A DNA stretch of 64,000 nucleotides from Phytoseiulus persimilis (GCA_037576195.1 CM075103.1:8370001-8434000); one strand, 5' to 3'; shown: positions 40,120 through 51,127, counted from the stretch's first letter. The notes: generated from the letters alone by a model not told the origin. Program-made: numbers and translations.

Positions 40120-42103
40120 TCAGGCAGCGATATCCAGGATATCGGTTTTCATGCTCTTCCCGGTCCAAACGCTCTTGAATTGTTCGGGTATCGCGTATTC
40201 GACCTGGAATCAAGGAGAATAATCAGACAAGCATGGAACATTGCGCTGGGAAGGTTTCGGAATACTTCCGGCAATTCCCAAAGTTTTTTGGGATGAAAAC
40301 TGGTGCAGGCTCGGAGCCTTGCTCGAAGACGATTCGGACTGCATCGTGACAATGGATGCGATCCAGATTGTGGACACTTACATAGTCTCCATCGGGGCCC
40401 GAAGGTACAGAAATGTTGACTTCAGAGGCTTTCGATGTGACGATTTCAGCCTTGGCGCTGGCTGCGCTGAGATAAATATGAGCTCCGTCTGTTTTATCAA
40501 TCGAGAATATCGGTATCACCCCCATAGCCTGAGCCTTGACGGACTGGCAGTTGACGAACTCCACGGTGGAGACGATGTCGTCGAAAACGATGGAGGTCTT
40601 CTTGCAGTTGTCCACGGAGATAGAGTTGCATTTGCCTTTGACGATGATGACGGAATTCTGGCATCCGTATACGTATACCACTTGGTTCATCTGCACGTCA
40701 TCGAGGACGAGTTGGGGAACATCTCTCTGGAACTCCACCATCCACTTCTTGCCGTCGAGTTCGAGCCTGCGCAACAAAAGAAACCACGTGAGGCTCTGAT
40801 GTATTCGCTAACACTGATTCCAAGTTTGATGTTTCACCTGGATGGAAACGATTCGAAAGACATGAGAGAATCCTCGTACCTCGGGGCCTTGACGGCGGCC
40901 GGCTTGGGAGCGGTTGCCGGTTTGGGTCCCACAGCCGGCGCCTTATCAGGAACCACGGAAGTGGACCTGAGATTGGGGTTCTTGTGAGTCATCTGGTCCG
41001 TGGAGACTTTCTTGAGCGCTTTAGTAATATCGGCACCCTGATTGATGGATGCGAAAAGGGCGGCTCGAGGATCGCCGCTGCCGCTCTGCGCGCCAGCAGC
41101 TGGAGAAGGTCCGGAACCGAGCAGCTGCTCCATTGAGGGCGGTGGAGGAGGGGGAGGGGGAGCTCCAGCCGCGGGTCTGCTGGGAGGCGCGGGTGGAGCC
41201 GCTGCAGCTGCTTCTCCGCCTTTCGGGTTCCAGGTGAGTCCAGTGGTGTGGAACTGCTTGATGTAGGCCTGCAGTTGGTTCAGGACCTCGAGCCATGCTT
41301 TGGTCCACTCGACGTGAGTTTTGTCTTTGTCCTTGTATTCCATGAGCACCCTGTTGGTGTAGAACTTGCAGGCTTCTGCCATCTCCTTCACATATGGCCC
41401 CGGAGTGGGAGCTACGGCCACCCATCCAAGAAACGGAATCGATTCAGAAATCGCGGACAAGTGATTGTATTGCTTCGAGGTACGGTTGGCTTCTCTGAAA
41501 CTTTGAATTTTCTGAATAGCCTCCGATTGTGGCTTCAATAGGGCCATGAGTTGATCTGTTGCCGGTTTCTTGCTCTTGGACGCGACCTGAAATCGTTTTT
41601 TTTTTTCTCCTGAGCTCGATCCTTAACTTCCGTCCCAGCTCTTATCCGAGAATTGTCATCTGCTCGAGCGATTCAAGTTAACGAACCTGCACGAAGTTCC
41701 TCTGGAGCTTGAGAGCGGCATCAACCATTTCGGCCTGTTTCGCCACATCCCCGCCGATCTGATTCGACAACTTCATGTAATTGACGAACGGACCGGAGAC
41801 GATATCGTCGAAAGCTGAGACGAACGCAGCAACCTGTTCATCTGGAAAAAAATAATCGTCGGTTCAGTCGAATGATGAGAAAGCACATAAGCACTCGCCT
41901 TGAAATAATGATCTGGCCATCGTTATCATTGAGATTTGAATGTTCGAACTTTTTCCTCTCAACTCGTCGAACTGATATCGAAAGCTGCGATGGTGCTTAC
42001 CTGAGGGTGCCGCGCCCCCGCCGGTCCTGCTCTCCGAAGCTTCGAGTCTCGTGGCTACCGACTCGAGTCGCCGGATGAGGCTTTCAAGTTCCTGCGTCGA
42101 CAT
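40120..42103 (-). CDS. CAP1: Adenylyl cyclase-associated protein (CAP, Srv2 homologue)
   Basis: CAP recycles actin: it binds cofilin-actin and G-actin and promotes nucleotide exchange. Five exons are 42103-42001, 41841-41687, 41586-40880, 40766-40382 and 40203-40120. Phases match throughout and give 477 residues (human CAP1 is 475). The N-terminal coiled segment (MSTQELESLIRRLES) is followed by the helical folded domain (FDDIVSGPFVNYMKLSNQIG, LGWVAVAPTPGPYVKEM, HTTGLTW). Next come a polyproline run, a WH2 motif (ALFASINQGADITKALKKV) and a C-terminal beta-helix CARP domain (ELDGKKWMVEF, NCKKTSIVFDDIVSTVEFVN, EYAIPEQFKSVW). Start choice: ATG 42103 follows an acceptor-like CCGTCCAG, so a 5' UTR intron is likely. 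An in-frame ATG lies 36 bases upstream at 42139. There are no frame breaks in 1,434 coding bases. Confidence 0.96.
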
Positions 42104-42774
42104 GCTGGACGGGTTGCACTTGCCTAGGATTGGAGACATTCGTACACGACCGGTCTACATTAAAGCATTGCTTCAGGGTTTAATCTGCGGATGATCTAAA
42201 TTCCGGTAGAGTCCCAGTCACTCGCTCGGAAAGCAAGGTGAGTCGCTTATAGGGTGACCCGAATTTCAGCTACTCTAATTGCGGTGCATCTAATTATACA
42301 GCGGCGACGCGTAGACAAAGACTTTTTCTTGACATAGCCAAGCCGAACCTTCGAACTCAGAGGAGCCAGAAGCCAACAGCTGTTTGAAATTGGGGGTTAT
42401 TAATAGGCAGTAGTCTCCGATCGGAATCTTCGCTCGGAGACAAGCGGATTCGCGCAAACAGAGCTTGCATCCAGGACAATCGCGAGAAGCTCTCGCTGGT
42501 AAATCCTCAGCAGCTCCTTCTTCATCCATTAGGAAGCCATCACCGCCGCGGAACTTATTGCTCCTTGTCATTAGTGGAGTCTCGACTCAAAAATCGTGAA
42601 GAAAAAATCAAGTGAAGTGAATAGAAACAGCAGAGATCCTAACCTACGAGCCCATTCCGACAGCCGAGCAGGCAAACTGACAGACGGACTCACGACCTGA
42701 ACGCACCTAGTTCTGCTCTGCAGCAGTCGAGACGAGCGAGGCGGCCGAAGATTTCCAAAAGATGAGATCTGCTC

Positions 42775-43459
42775 ATGACTCGAGCCGAAACTGACAAATT
42801 CAAAAGTTTAATGATGGAGGAGAAAACCGACTACGTTCACTGTGTACTACGCTACTCCGTGAAGCGTTGCCGGGGAAAAATTGGTTCGAAATCTCCGGTC
42901 CCGCGCGGGATTCTGGGAGTCCGATGGTTCTGTTCCTCCCTCCTTCAATGCATGCAGAAGAAACCAAACGACGATTCCTTCCCTCGTCGTTGCCTGTGTC
43001 ACTCTCCCATGCACTGTGGCGTTGTCAGCTTCTCATCCTTAACAGCTTCTACACGCTGCTCAGAGAGTGGAAACCTCAGGACCTTGGTCTACAAGGTACG
43101 CCCACGTCCGATGAGTCGAACCGAAGACTTTAGGGTTCCGTGCTCAGACGGCGATCACTCGTTATGACGATGACCAGACGAACAGCAACAACAGAGACGA
43201 AGTTCCCTTCAACAATAAGCAGCGATCGCCTTCGGCTCCAAGCGAGGCTCAACTTGAAATGAGGGCGGTTCAGACGAATTTTTCACATTGGTCTGAACGG
43301 TCCAGCCCGAGCCCTCCACCACTGTCTGTTGTTGACTCATTGACTACTTTGACGGCGCAGCTTGGTATTTATGCCGCTGCAGTGGCCGCTGCTACGATTC
43401 CAGCGTTCTTTAGGCAAAACTTCAGACGCTGGCTCACGGTTTACTGGGATGTAAGCAAG
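42775..43459 (+). CDS. Possible novel gene, two exons, 3' end not found
   Basis: An ATG frame runs 42775-43095 and ends at donor GTACGC. The acceptor GTGCTCAG opens exon 43148-43459, which ends at a good donor GTAAGC. Phases fit (0/0) across a 52-bp intron. Exon 2 looks protein-like: a polar stretch (RYDDDQTNSNNRDEVPFNN), then a hydrophobic segment (LTAQLGIYAAAVAAATIPAFF) that could span a membrane, then RQNFRRWLTVYWD. Exon 1 is less convincing (Cys/Ser-rich, no motif). No homology is recognised and no following exon was located before the RPL14 promoter. The gene would diverge from CAP. Chance open frames remain a real alternative. Confidence 0.25.
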
Positions 43460-44057
43460 CGAGCGAACAAAGATGAACCCGATCAGCTCATCCCAAATAT
43501 GGAACACACGCTTCAGTGATTCTCACAGTTCTCTACGAAGTTGCACTTCACTAAAATCGGCTCCGAAGGAGCGTCTAACGATCCAGCGGTCGGTTTGCCA
43601 CCGATTCTTGCGCGTGCCCTGGCAGTTTGACAGCCGCCGTTCCTTTCACTGGAGAGGCGGAACGGAGCGAGATCGGCTTTCTGAGGGATTCAGGATCCGA
43701 TTTAGACAGAAAAGCAAAAGTTCCGATCCCAGTGGATGGAGGGGGAAGGATCCGTCGTTAATCACTAATAGAGATCGGTATATTCCTGGGAGAAAACCGC
43801 CGTTCCACTCACGACGTCGTCCGTGAGTCACTAGCAATGAGAGCTCGCTAGTCTTCATCTTCATCTCGGAGCTCGCCTCTCCGAAAGAAAACTTACCTCG
43901 TTAGTAAGTTGCCGTGGTCAGCGGACAAACACCTTGAACAGGAAGCTCGGTTAGGCAGCTTTTTAAGGCGTGACTTTGCCTAAAGCCGATGCTGCGGCTT
44001 TATACAGATGAACACAACTGAGAGACTGACTGAGAGTTTCGCTCTCTGCGTCTCGCG

Positions 44058-44074
44058 CTCTCTCTCTCTCTCTC
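44058..44074. repeat. (TC)n microsatellite
   Basis: Eight tandem TC/CT units lie in non-coding DNA between CAP and RPL14. Confidence 0.85.
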
Positions 44075-45905
44075 GCTGGCTTTGTGGTGCGACAGTGCTA
44101 CTTTTACCGGCGGTCCAAGTCGGCATACTGGCCTGGGATGAACGCATTTTGAACTAGGTTATACAGATGGCGGGCGCTTGATGGCTCTATCGCCTCGCTC
44201 CCTGTGCGCTGAATATTGCTTCGGATGGCTGTCAGAGGTGAGAGATTGCAGTGAGAGATGTAAGAAGCTTCTCGAAATGCCTGGCAACGATTCTGAGTGA
44301 GAACCGCTAGCGGTGTGATACGGGACTGTCCTGCCATGAAGATCCACCGTGAGTCTCGTTGTTGTTGCCAAAGAAGGTAAAAAGTTACCCTCGAACGACC
44401 ATCCGTCCGTTAAGGCCGTCGTGTCAAGAGAGAACACTCGATAGCGATGCAACAATCGATCAAATGATGAAAATGATTACGTGACGTATCAACTGCACCC
44501 TGGGAGTATTCCATATAAGGAAGGCAGCCAGAGAAAGCTCCAAATTCCAGGAGTGTAACGGATAGGAGTTGTTCCGGACCATCCCTGCTCAAAGGGGCTT
44601 AGCATCAACTGTGCAGCTCCATCTCGCTCTCAGCAACGACAAGATCTGCAATCTTCAGTTGTTCAAACTGTCTTCAAGTACACCTCTCCCAGGGAAATAT
44701 CCTCATGCGGGCTTCGTAAGATAGATATGAAACGTCAATTTTATCGCTTCGACTCGCCGGTGTCACGATCGACGCACAAGAGGAAGCCGGTCTATTGTCA
44801 GTAAACGGATTGAAGTTATCTTGACTCCTGGGAAAATAGAAAGCGATCGTATCGGGAATTTTCTCGGTGTTTGTGGTATTTCGGGAGCCGAGGGCAGGAA
44901 ACTGAATCAGGATGCGTTCCGGTGAGAATCAGGAATCGGCCCAGCAACCCAGTATTCGGGTGAGTCGGCCAGTTCTGAGCAGTAGCTTATCCAGGGCGGC
45001 GAGGGCCACGTGCCGCGGGTGCAAAGGGCGCGGACTCATTTGTCTCCCAAACTGCTCAATGCTTCATAGATCTGACAGCTACAAAATCGGAGTTCGAGTT
45101 TTGTCCATCTCCGGGTCAGCATTCAATTCGTGCCGGCAACGGAATCTCGCGCGGCGCTGGAGGCGCGGAAAAGATGGAGTTCTGTGAATCTCTCTGACTG
45201 CAATGGAACTTTGCACCATCTCAAGCACATGAACGTGCCCCAGAGGGCTGACAGGCACGAACTCCGACTTGCATCTCTCTCCCTCGAGGAGGTTGAAAGC
45301 TGGCGACAACCGAATGATCACCCCGAATATTGAGCGCGGTATTGTATGAGGACAATGTTAACTGAAAAAGGCCGTGCGAGCACCTGGCTGCACCACACAG
45401 GTGTTCGCTATACAGTTTGCGTGGTGAGAGACGCGTGGATAAGCCAGAAGTCCAAGTGGGGGCCTGACCCTATTACCGAGGAGAAAGGGGCTGAAATCAA
45501 GGATGGATCAAATGTTCTTCACGGGACTTGAAGACCGACAAACCGGGAAAACTAGTGTGTTCACATCGGAGCTTGTTCATGCGAGCAGTCCGCTGCACGT
45601 CAGAGCCGAGTCGGTAGCCGATACGGAGAATAACATTCTCATCGAATGAGGCCGTTCGAATCCCTGAAACCCTTTCGCAAGAGCGAAATTCGGGGGACAT
45701 TCCCCCTCTTCGACGGAGTCGAACTTCTGTCAATCTCTCCCTCGGGAGTAGAAAGTCAATCCGTGTGAAGAACGGAATCGCGCGCCATAGACCTGAGGGA
45801 GCGCATTGTCAGAGTTTCTTTCTGATCCATCAGAGTGACTTCATGATGACTGTAAAGTATTGGGCTGCATCATGGAGCATGCGTGAGTTGCGATTTCGGT
45901 TGAAA

Positions 45906-46016
45906 TGTTCAGCAACTCATCATCCAATACAATGTGAGCGTGTTGCCAACCGAATTCTTCTTATCATCGCCGTAACAATACTCAGCTGTGAGAGGTCTTT
46001 CAGAGAGTTGTAGCGG
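45906..46016 (+). pseudogene. Decayed hAT transposase C-terminal fragment
   Basis: The frame reads RVANRILLIIAVTILSCERS, then FREL and a stop (TAG). The block IPVTVASCERSFSKL is the hallmark of the hAT transposase dimerisation (C-terminal) domain. Position and spacing match, but the frame stops where the family continues into KTYLRS-type sequence, and nothing upstream is intact. This is a remnant. It agrees with hAT-type repeats nearby at 48.6 and 55.8 kb. Confidence 0.55.
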
Positions 46017-47036
46017 ATAATGAGTCATGACCACCACAGGTCAAGAGAGGCCTGCGCGCACAAGCGCTTTCGGGCATTGAGAGAGACTAAACGGGGGAAA
46101 AAACAGAATTTGGAGCTGTTGATTGACCGATTTATTGACCATTTCTCGTCTAGTAACATCACTTCATATCTGAGGAACCCCACACGTCGAGGCGAGTCCG
46201 CTCTGCTGGTATTGTTCGTTGGTCATCTCGCAAATGCGTGGGATGTATCCTTTCGTTGCTTTTTTCCCATCTTCCGAGAGTCCGTTTTGTGCACTCCGCA
46301 GTCTCCCTCGTCCAGTCTTCATTTCGGCCAGTCTCCTGCAGATCTCCGTTGATTTTTGCTGTCTTTTCGTTGCACTCCGATGTTACATTCTCCAGGGACT
46401 CTGTGAGGTTGGAACATAGCACACATTATCCAACGCTTCCTTCGAATCCTACTCTAAAGGAGTTGGTGTTGGGAAAACCTGCTCGTACGCTAGGAACGAG
46501 CGTACAAATGGACTATCGTGCCCCTTTGCTCTACATTACAGGTCTTCATTCTCTATCAGTGACATGATAGAGCGTTCCGTCGCACTCGAGCTCCATCGTG
46601 CGCCATTCAAATCACCACAGTTTCGTGGTGAAAAGTGGAAATTACCTTGTTTTCAACTTCAAGCATACCTTCCGATTGCCTACCAAGTTTCAGCGAAGGT
46701 TCACGGGGGGAGGCGGCGCACTTTTGTCGATTCCGCTTTGTTGAAGTGTTACGAAAGATCATGCGAGGAAACCGGAATCGGCCAAGTGAGAAGGCTGCAA
46801 AAAAGGGGTGAATAGGATCCCTTGCCATTTTTCGAGGAGTCGAAGCAACTCCAATCATGGGATCGTTCAACTGGGAGAGTCCGACTACCTCGAATTTAAC
46901 TTTTTCCTGATCAATTTTAGGGAGACCTCGAGACAAAATGGGTTATTCCAGAAGAACCCCCTGTTTGCAATCATGTACTTTCCAACAAAGCAATCGAAAT
47001 AACCGCCTGGACATCCTCTATCGACATCTTCGACTT
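46017..47036. other. Intergenic, no gene recognised
   Basis: Several frames of 80-110 codons exist on both strands. None shows a motif, splice signals or a codon pattern I can support. Confidence 0.5.
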
Positions 47037-47714
47037 CTAAACGGCTCCCGAGAATTGATGAAGTAAAATGTGTATAGGCATTTCATGTATCGGATATTCA
47101 ATATTGCACCATTCAGCCCGAATACCAGCCTTAGTGTACGTCGGGAATCTTAGGTCCCCCGCCAACTCGGCTCCAACCGGACACTTACGGCGCCGAGCAC
47201 CGATGTCGCGTAGCCCCCGCTGAACATCCAAGGACAGGCGTTGAGCCAAGAAGCTTCCAAGTCTTTCGTATCCCCTTGCTCGCTCGAGGGCCTCTCCGAC
47301 CCCGAGCAATCAGAGCCCAGGTGTGGGAGCCGGGACTACACATAGTCTTGAATGCGAACGGCGGAAAGTGATACCCGCTTGCCAGCGCGGCATCCTCGTC
47401 GATTTTCGCGCCTCGCAATGGCGGACCCTGCGCGGGACCAGCCGGGAAAAGGCTCAGAGAGTCGGTCACCGTTGCATCCAACACGAAGACCCTCCACCCA
47501 GAGAAAGGTATCAGCGTGAGGCCGTCAGGCCGCCTTCCGTCGTCGGGCATGAGACCAGAGGGCTCCAGCATGCGGGGTATCCAAGCCCGCCGTGAGTGTA
47601 GTTTGCCGGCGCGAAGGCGGACATCCTCGCGGAGAGAGCATCCCGTTTTGCGATGAAAGACACCCAGGCCTCAGGAAGGACCAGTTCTCGCACCAGGTCG
47701 GAAACGCCGATCAT
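47037..47714 (-). mobile_element. Non-LTR retrotransposon 3' fragment (post-RT domain), frameshifted
   Basis: Frames on the minus strand read LEPSGLMPDDGRRPDGLTLI, then PFSGWRVFVLDATVTDSLS, YHFPPFAF and, in another frame, RSFLAQRLSLDVQRG-like sequence (GSFLAQRLSLDVQRGL). This order (DDGKRPDGLT, WDATV, then a terminal FLAQR..IAIQRGN block) is typical of the region after the reverse transcriptase in many invertebrate non-LTR elements. It resembles a PD-(D/E)XK-like nuclease core. Frame changes at about 47,310 and about 47,560 show it is dead. No reverse transcriptase part is visible upstream, so it is truncated. Confidence 0.7.
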
Positions 47715-48571
47715 GGATCATTCGAAAACTCTCGACTCGATAATGACACCCTGCACTTGAAGCTTTTTTTTAGGAACCTCAGCGTCCCTCTCTCCTTCAC
47801 GCCTGCTACCTGGGACAGCACTCTTAACTTGTGCCGAAGACGAAATATAATGTGATCATAGTGAAAATTACGCTAGTGTCCACTTCCTCCACTTGTTCAT
47901 GTCGAACTCCAACCTCTCCGAGAGCCGCCGGTGCCTCGGCGTTTGGAGTGTTGGAGGGCTCTGACATTAGTTCCAGTCCGGCCCAACAGCTCACGCGGAA
48001 TTCGATAGCAGAGACGAATCACAGTTTATTCTCCCGAAGCACGGCATCAAGAAGCGAGACTTGACTCACTGGTAGTGTCCACCTTTAGTTTGAGCAGGAG
48101 TCATCACACCCAGATCTCCGGGCCTGAGTCAGGGCCCGTGGCTCACGCTCTCAGTACGACCTCGCCTCAGGTCAGACACTGCTAGTCGGCCACCTCAATG
48201 TGATTCCTGGCAGCCCGACCAGGATAAGGCCCTAGGAAGTATGGGCGGGAAAATCACACTCGGGAGATGAAGGGATTACCCCCGCGTGGCTGATCGCACG
48301 TCCGGCATCGGAGGGAAATCTCTAAGCTGCATTATGGCGAGACTCGACCGTTGTTCCCAGGCGATTCAAGGGCTAACTGGCAGTGGACTTCATTTATCAT
48401 GGTCATAGTTCTCCAGGCATCATTGTGACTCGGTACGCTTCTGGTATGAGCAAAATCCAGGAACTAACCTGAGTCCAAAGCTCAGGTGAATTCGTGGAAT
48501 GCGTAGGTCCGACTTCATTCCCTGATTCCCTGCTAGACCCAGTCGTCGGGAGGAGCTCGAGGAATCATAAG
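47715..48571. other. Intergenic, no gene recognised
   Basis: Next to the retrotransposon fragment, this stretch may hold more of the same insertion, but no reading frame or repeat is recognisable. Confidence 0.45.
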
Positions 48572-48875
48572 TAGGTCTTTGCAACGGTTATTTGAACGCG
48601 GTTAATAACCGCAATAACCGCGAGCGAATCGCGGTTATAACCGCATTTTTCTGAAACGTATGATTTTTCGAGAAAGTGCCCTGTCTGATGAGCGTATCCT
48701 GGCTGAGGATCTTGAATTGAGCGCTGAGAATTCAGGAGAAATGAATTGCTTCTGGAACTGTGACATCTTGTGCGATGACTCCCGTTAAACGAAGTTCGTA
48801 CACGAAGCCGGAACCGGCTAGAAATTATACCTGAACTTATGAAACATCAGATGCAGCCTCTCCATGCCCCTTCAG
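48572..48875 (+). mobile_element. Truncated second copy of the hAT-type element
   Basis: The left 300 bases align clearly by eye with 55777-56075. Both open TAGG.CTTT.CAACGGTTAT, carry AACCGC/GCGGTT palindromes, then share CTGATGAGCGT, TTCTGGAACTGTG, CATCTTGTG, CCCGTTAA and GCAGCCTC. After about 48,875 similarity stops and no right terminus was found. It has more internal AACCGC units than the other copy. Confidence 0.75.
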
Positions 48876-49570
48876 CGTGCCGTTCAAGGACTCGAGGACT
48901 CTTTCCTTTCCAAGCGTTCATCGAATGCGTCTAGTGTATCCTTAGAACCATCGATCGCCTCTCCGTTGAGGGGGAGCGGTTCCGACGCAGGCTTCTGGAT
49001 GGCTTCGGGCCGGGTCTATGGGTTGAAATAGTTAGCGAGCATATCGCTGCGGGCTCAGATCTCAAACCATCACATATGACAGCCGCCCCGAAGCCTCGCT
49101 CCGCTTCGGCGAAGATCATTGTCATCACTATGATTCAAATTCCGACCATGGGTTGTGTTTTTGTCTCATCTCCCGTTCGCTATAATCACCCTTGCATTGA
49201 CTTTTCGGATCCAGAGGGCAGAAGTTTCCCCTATCCCGCAATGATGGTTTTTTCTCCGAAGCAAATAATTCTCTCGCCTGGGAACATTCGTTTGAGTGTC
49301 CGCTCTGCGGCTAGTTTGGCGCCGCGTTGAAGAATACCGCAGTTGTGTAGCGCAGAATCTGCGCAGATCGCAGGCCAACATTAGGAGTTTCTCAATGTCA
49401 TGTGTTTATCGCCACATTTCGAACCGGAGAATCATGGAGAGAATCGCAACCATTCCATGGAAATATCGACTCCTGACGGGATGGGGAACCATCCGAACTC
49501 GCGTAAATCGCGGCCAATCTAGGAAACCGAAACCACTCGAAGAAAGAGCGCGGCTGCTTCCGCTGTTAGG
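48876..49570. other. RPL14 upstream region
   Basis: No gene is recognised. The RPL14 promoter must lie in the right part. The + frame 49296-49595 runs into the RPL14 first exon out of context and has no homology. Confidence 0.5.
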
Positions 49571-49583
49571 TTTCTTTTTACTC
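49571..49583 (+). promoter_or_regulatory. TCT initiator / 5' TOP tract of RPL14
   Basis: The sequence TTTCTTTTTACTC lies about 15-25 bases before the RPL14 ATG. Ribosomal protein genes of animals start transcription in such pyrimidine tracts (TCT motif, C at about 49574), and the mRNA then carries a 5' TOP sequence for growth-dependent translation. This would give a 5' UTR of about 24 bases. Confidence 0.55.
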
Positions 49584-49597
49584 CGGAGTCGGTGAAG

Positions 49598-50635
49598 ATG
49601 GTATGTTTCTCAACAATTATGTTCTGAAAACCGCCTTTCATTCAGTTTACGGGTGATATGAGGTGTCTTACGTGTCTCAGAGTCTGGCAGTGAACTCTGA
49701 GGAGGGAATGAATGCTCGAAACGGGGGACTTTGCGCTCAGCGGTTCCCGAAATTCGCCAAACCTAAGCCGCTCTGAACACGTGGAGGCCCGAAAATTGTA
49801 CTTCGGTGACAGTAGTCGTTGTCCTTGTTCGATTTGACTCGACAGTAAGCTCTGCCGAGAGGCACTGAGCATTTTCAGCCGATTCCAACCTTTGTCGGGT
49901 CGGCGCTGTGTCTCTCGAAAGTGTCGTCAGTAGCGAAGCGTCTGATTCGCTGTGCAACCATTCATGCTTTGTGACTTCAGCTGCAATAGCCGATGAACCG
50001 TCGGAAGAGCGTTTTTCGGATCGGCGGCAGGACATGCTGCTCGTTGGCTCTGCGGATATTACAGTGAATTCCGTCTTGCCTACGCTGGATCGGATCAGCG
50101 CCTATGGATTGTCAGCCTAACACTGAGCTTCTTTCCCCTCAGCCGTACAACCGATATTACGTCGAAATCGGTCGCGTGGTCTACCTGACCCGTGGCAAGG
50201 ACAAGGGAAAGCTTGGGGTCATCGTCGACGTCGTCGACCAGAACCCGTGCCCTCGTCTCCGGGGCCAACTCTGAAGAGGAAACCCAGCTCTTCAAGCACA
50301 TCCGCCTGACTCCGCAGGTTCTCGGCTCTTTCTGCTCGGGAACGAAAGACATCCATGTGAAGAAACTCTTCGAAGCTGTAGGTTTCAAGTTTGGGAATGC
50401 TAAGGAAACCGAATCGTTGAACTTCGAGTTTAAAAATGGAAGCGAATGTTCCTTTATGCGATTCTCAGAGTCTCACGCCGTCTAACCTTCTGACAACTCT
50501 TTTCAGAATGGTGTCGAGAAGAAGTTCAAGGAGTCGCTCTTCTTCAAGAAGCTGACCGCTCGTCAGACGAGGGAGAACTTGAACGATTTCCAAAGACACA
50601 AGGTGCTGTACCTCAAGAAGAAGATGAACACGTGA
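49598..50635 (+). CDS. RPL14: 60S ribosomal protein L14 (eL14), with one frameshift
   Basis: This is a component of the large ribosomal subunit with an N-terminal KOW-like barrel. Exon 1 ends exactly after the ATG (49598-49600, donor GTATGT). Exon 2 is 50143-50377 and exon 3 is 50507-50635. The protein reads PYNRYYVEIGRVVYL, GKLGVIVDVVDQN, then RALVSGA, LFKHIRLTPQV, FKKLTARQTRENLNDFQRHK, ending KKKMNT. Between DQN and RALV the sequence has CCC (50244-50246) where CC would keep frame. With one C removed, exon 2 ends in phase 0 and joins exon 3 in frame, so this is a single-base insertion. The ATG-only first exon and conserved splice sites argue against a processed pseudogene. The C terminus stops just after the LKKKM segment (about 121 residues). 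AATAAA at 50734-50739 follows. Confidence 0.85.
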
Positions 50636-50733
50636 TCAACTGCCGGTACGGTAACTGAGGAAGCCGGTGAGGAGGCATACTTCGAGAAGTTGGTCAGAAG
50701 AAAGCCAAGATCCGACGCCGCCAAGGGTCTCTA

Positions 50734-50739
50734 AATAAA
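50734..50739 (+). terminator. RPL14 polyadenylation signal
   Basis: AATAAA lies 99 bp after the TGA at 50633. It overlaps a second in-frame stop (TAA 50732-50734) that would end an extended L14 frame. Confidence 0.65.
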
Positions 50740-51127
50740 CTTTGAGGTGTCCCGATATCCAGTTTTCTCATTCGTAGTTGTCTGTAGACTTCGCACGTGT
50801 GCGGTTCGAGCCATCGAATCAATCTTGATTCGAATCTGGGGCTCTCCCTAGATCAATCCGGGAGGCAAACATCTGATAGACGCAGCAGGGAGGGATGAGT
50901 AGAATTCGAAGTAGGAGCTACAGCGGAAAGGAATCCTGTTCGATTGGGCACGGAAGCTTGGGACTAGCATTCGGAATGTGAAAATGGGGAGTCATTTATT
51001 CAATCATCTGTATCATGAAGAGGAAATCATAACAAAAAGATACTGGTCCTTAAACTACCGATCGAACATCCCGCGAGCTGGAGCGATTCAATCAGAACCG
51101 GCGCCTGAGGACAATCTAGATAGCTCG
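50740..51127. other. Convergent 3' region of RPL14 and MTAP
   Basis: This short convergent spacer holds both 3' ends. The MTAP poly(A) signal is annotated separately. Nothing else is seen. Confidence 0.5.
50995..51000 (-). terminator. MTAP polyadenylation signal
   Basis: AATAAA on the minus strand lies about 128 bases past the MTAP stop codon at 51128. It fits a compact 3' UTR that ends before the RPL14 3' end. Confidence 0.6.

Larger units (their letters stand above)
42104..45764. other. CAP 5' flank and gene-poor DNA
   Basis: The CAP promoter and any 5' UTR exon probably lie in 42104-42750. Beyond the tentative gene at 42775-43459 I recognise no coding sequence. A TC microsatellite lies at 44058-44074. 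Confidence 0.5.

Noticed and set aside
42290-42571. 93-codon minus frame upstream of CAP
   Set aside because: It lies where the CAP 5' UTR or promoter is expected and has no homology.
46159-46422. Charged minus-strand frame resembling a coiled coil
   Set aside because: No family motif, no supporting splice sites, next to decayed transposon DNA.
49598-50740. RPL14 as a processed pseudogene
   Set aside because: Two introns with proper splice sites, an ATG-only first exon, a pyrimidine initiator and a poly(A) signal show a normal gene structure.
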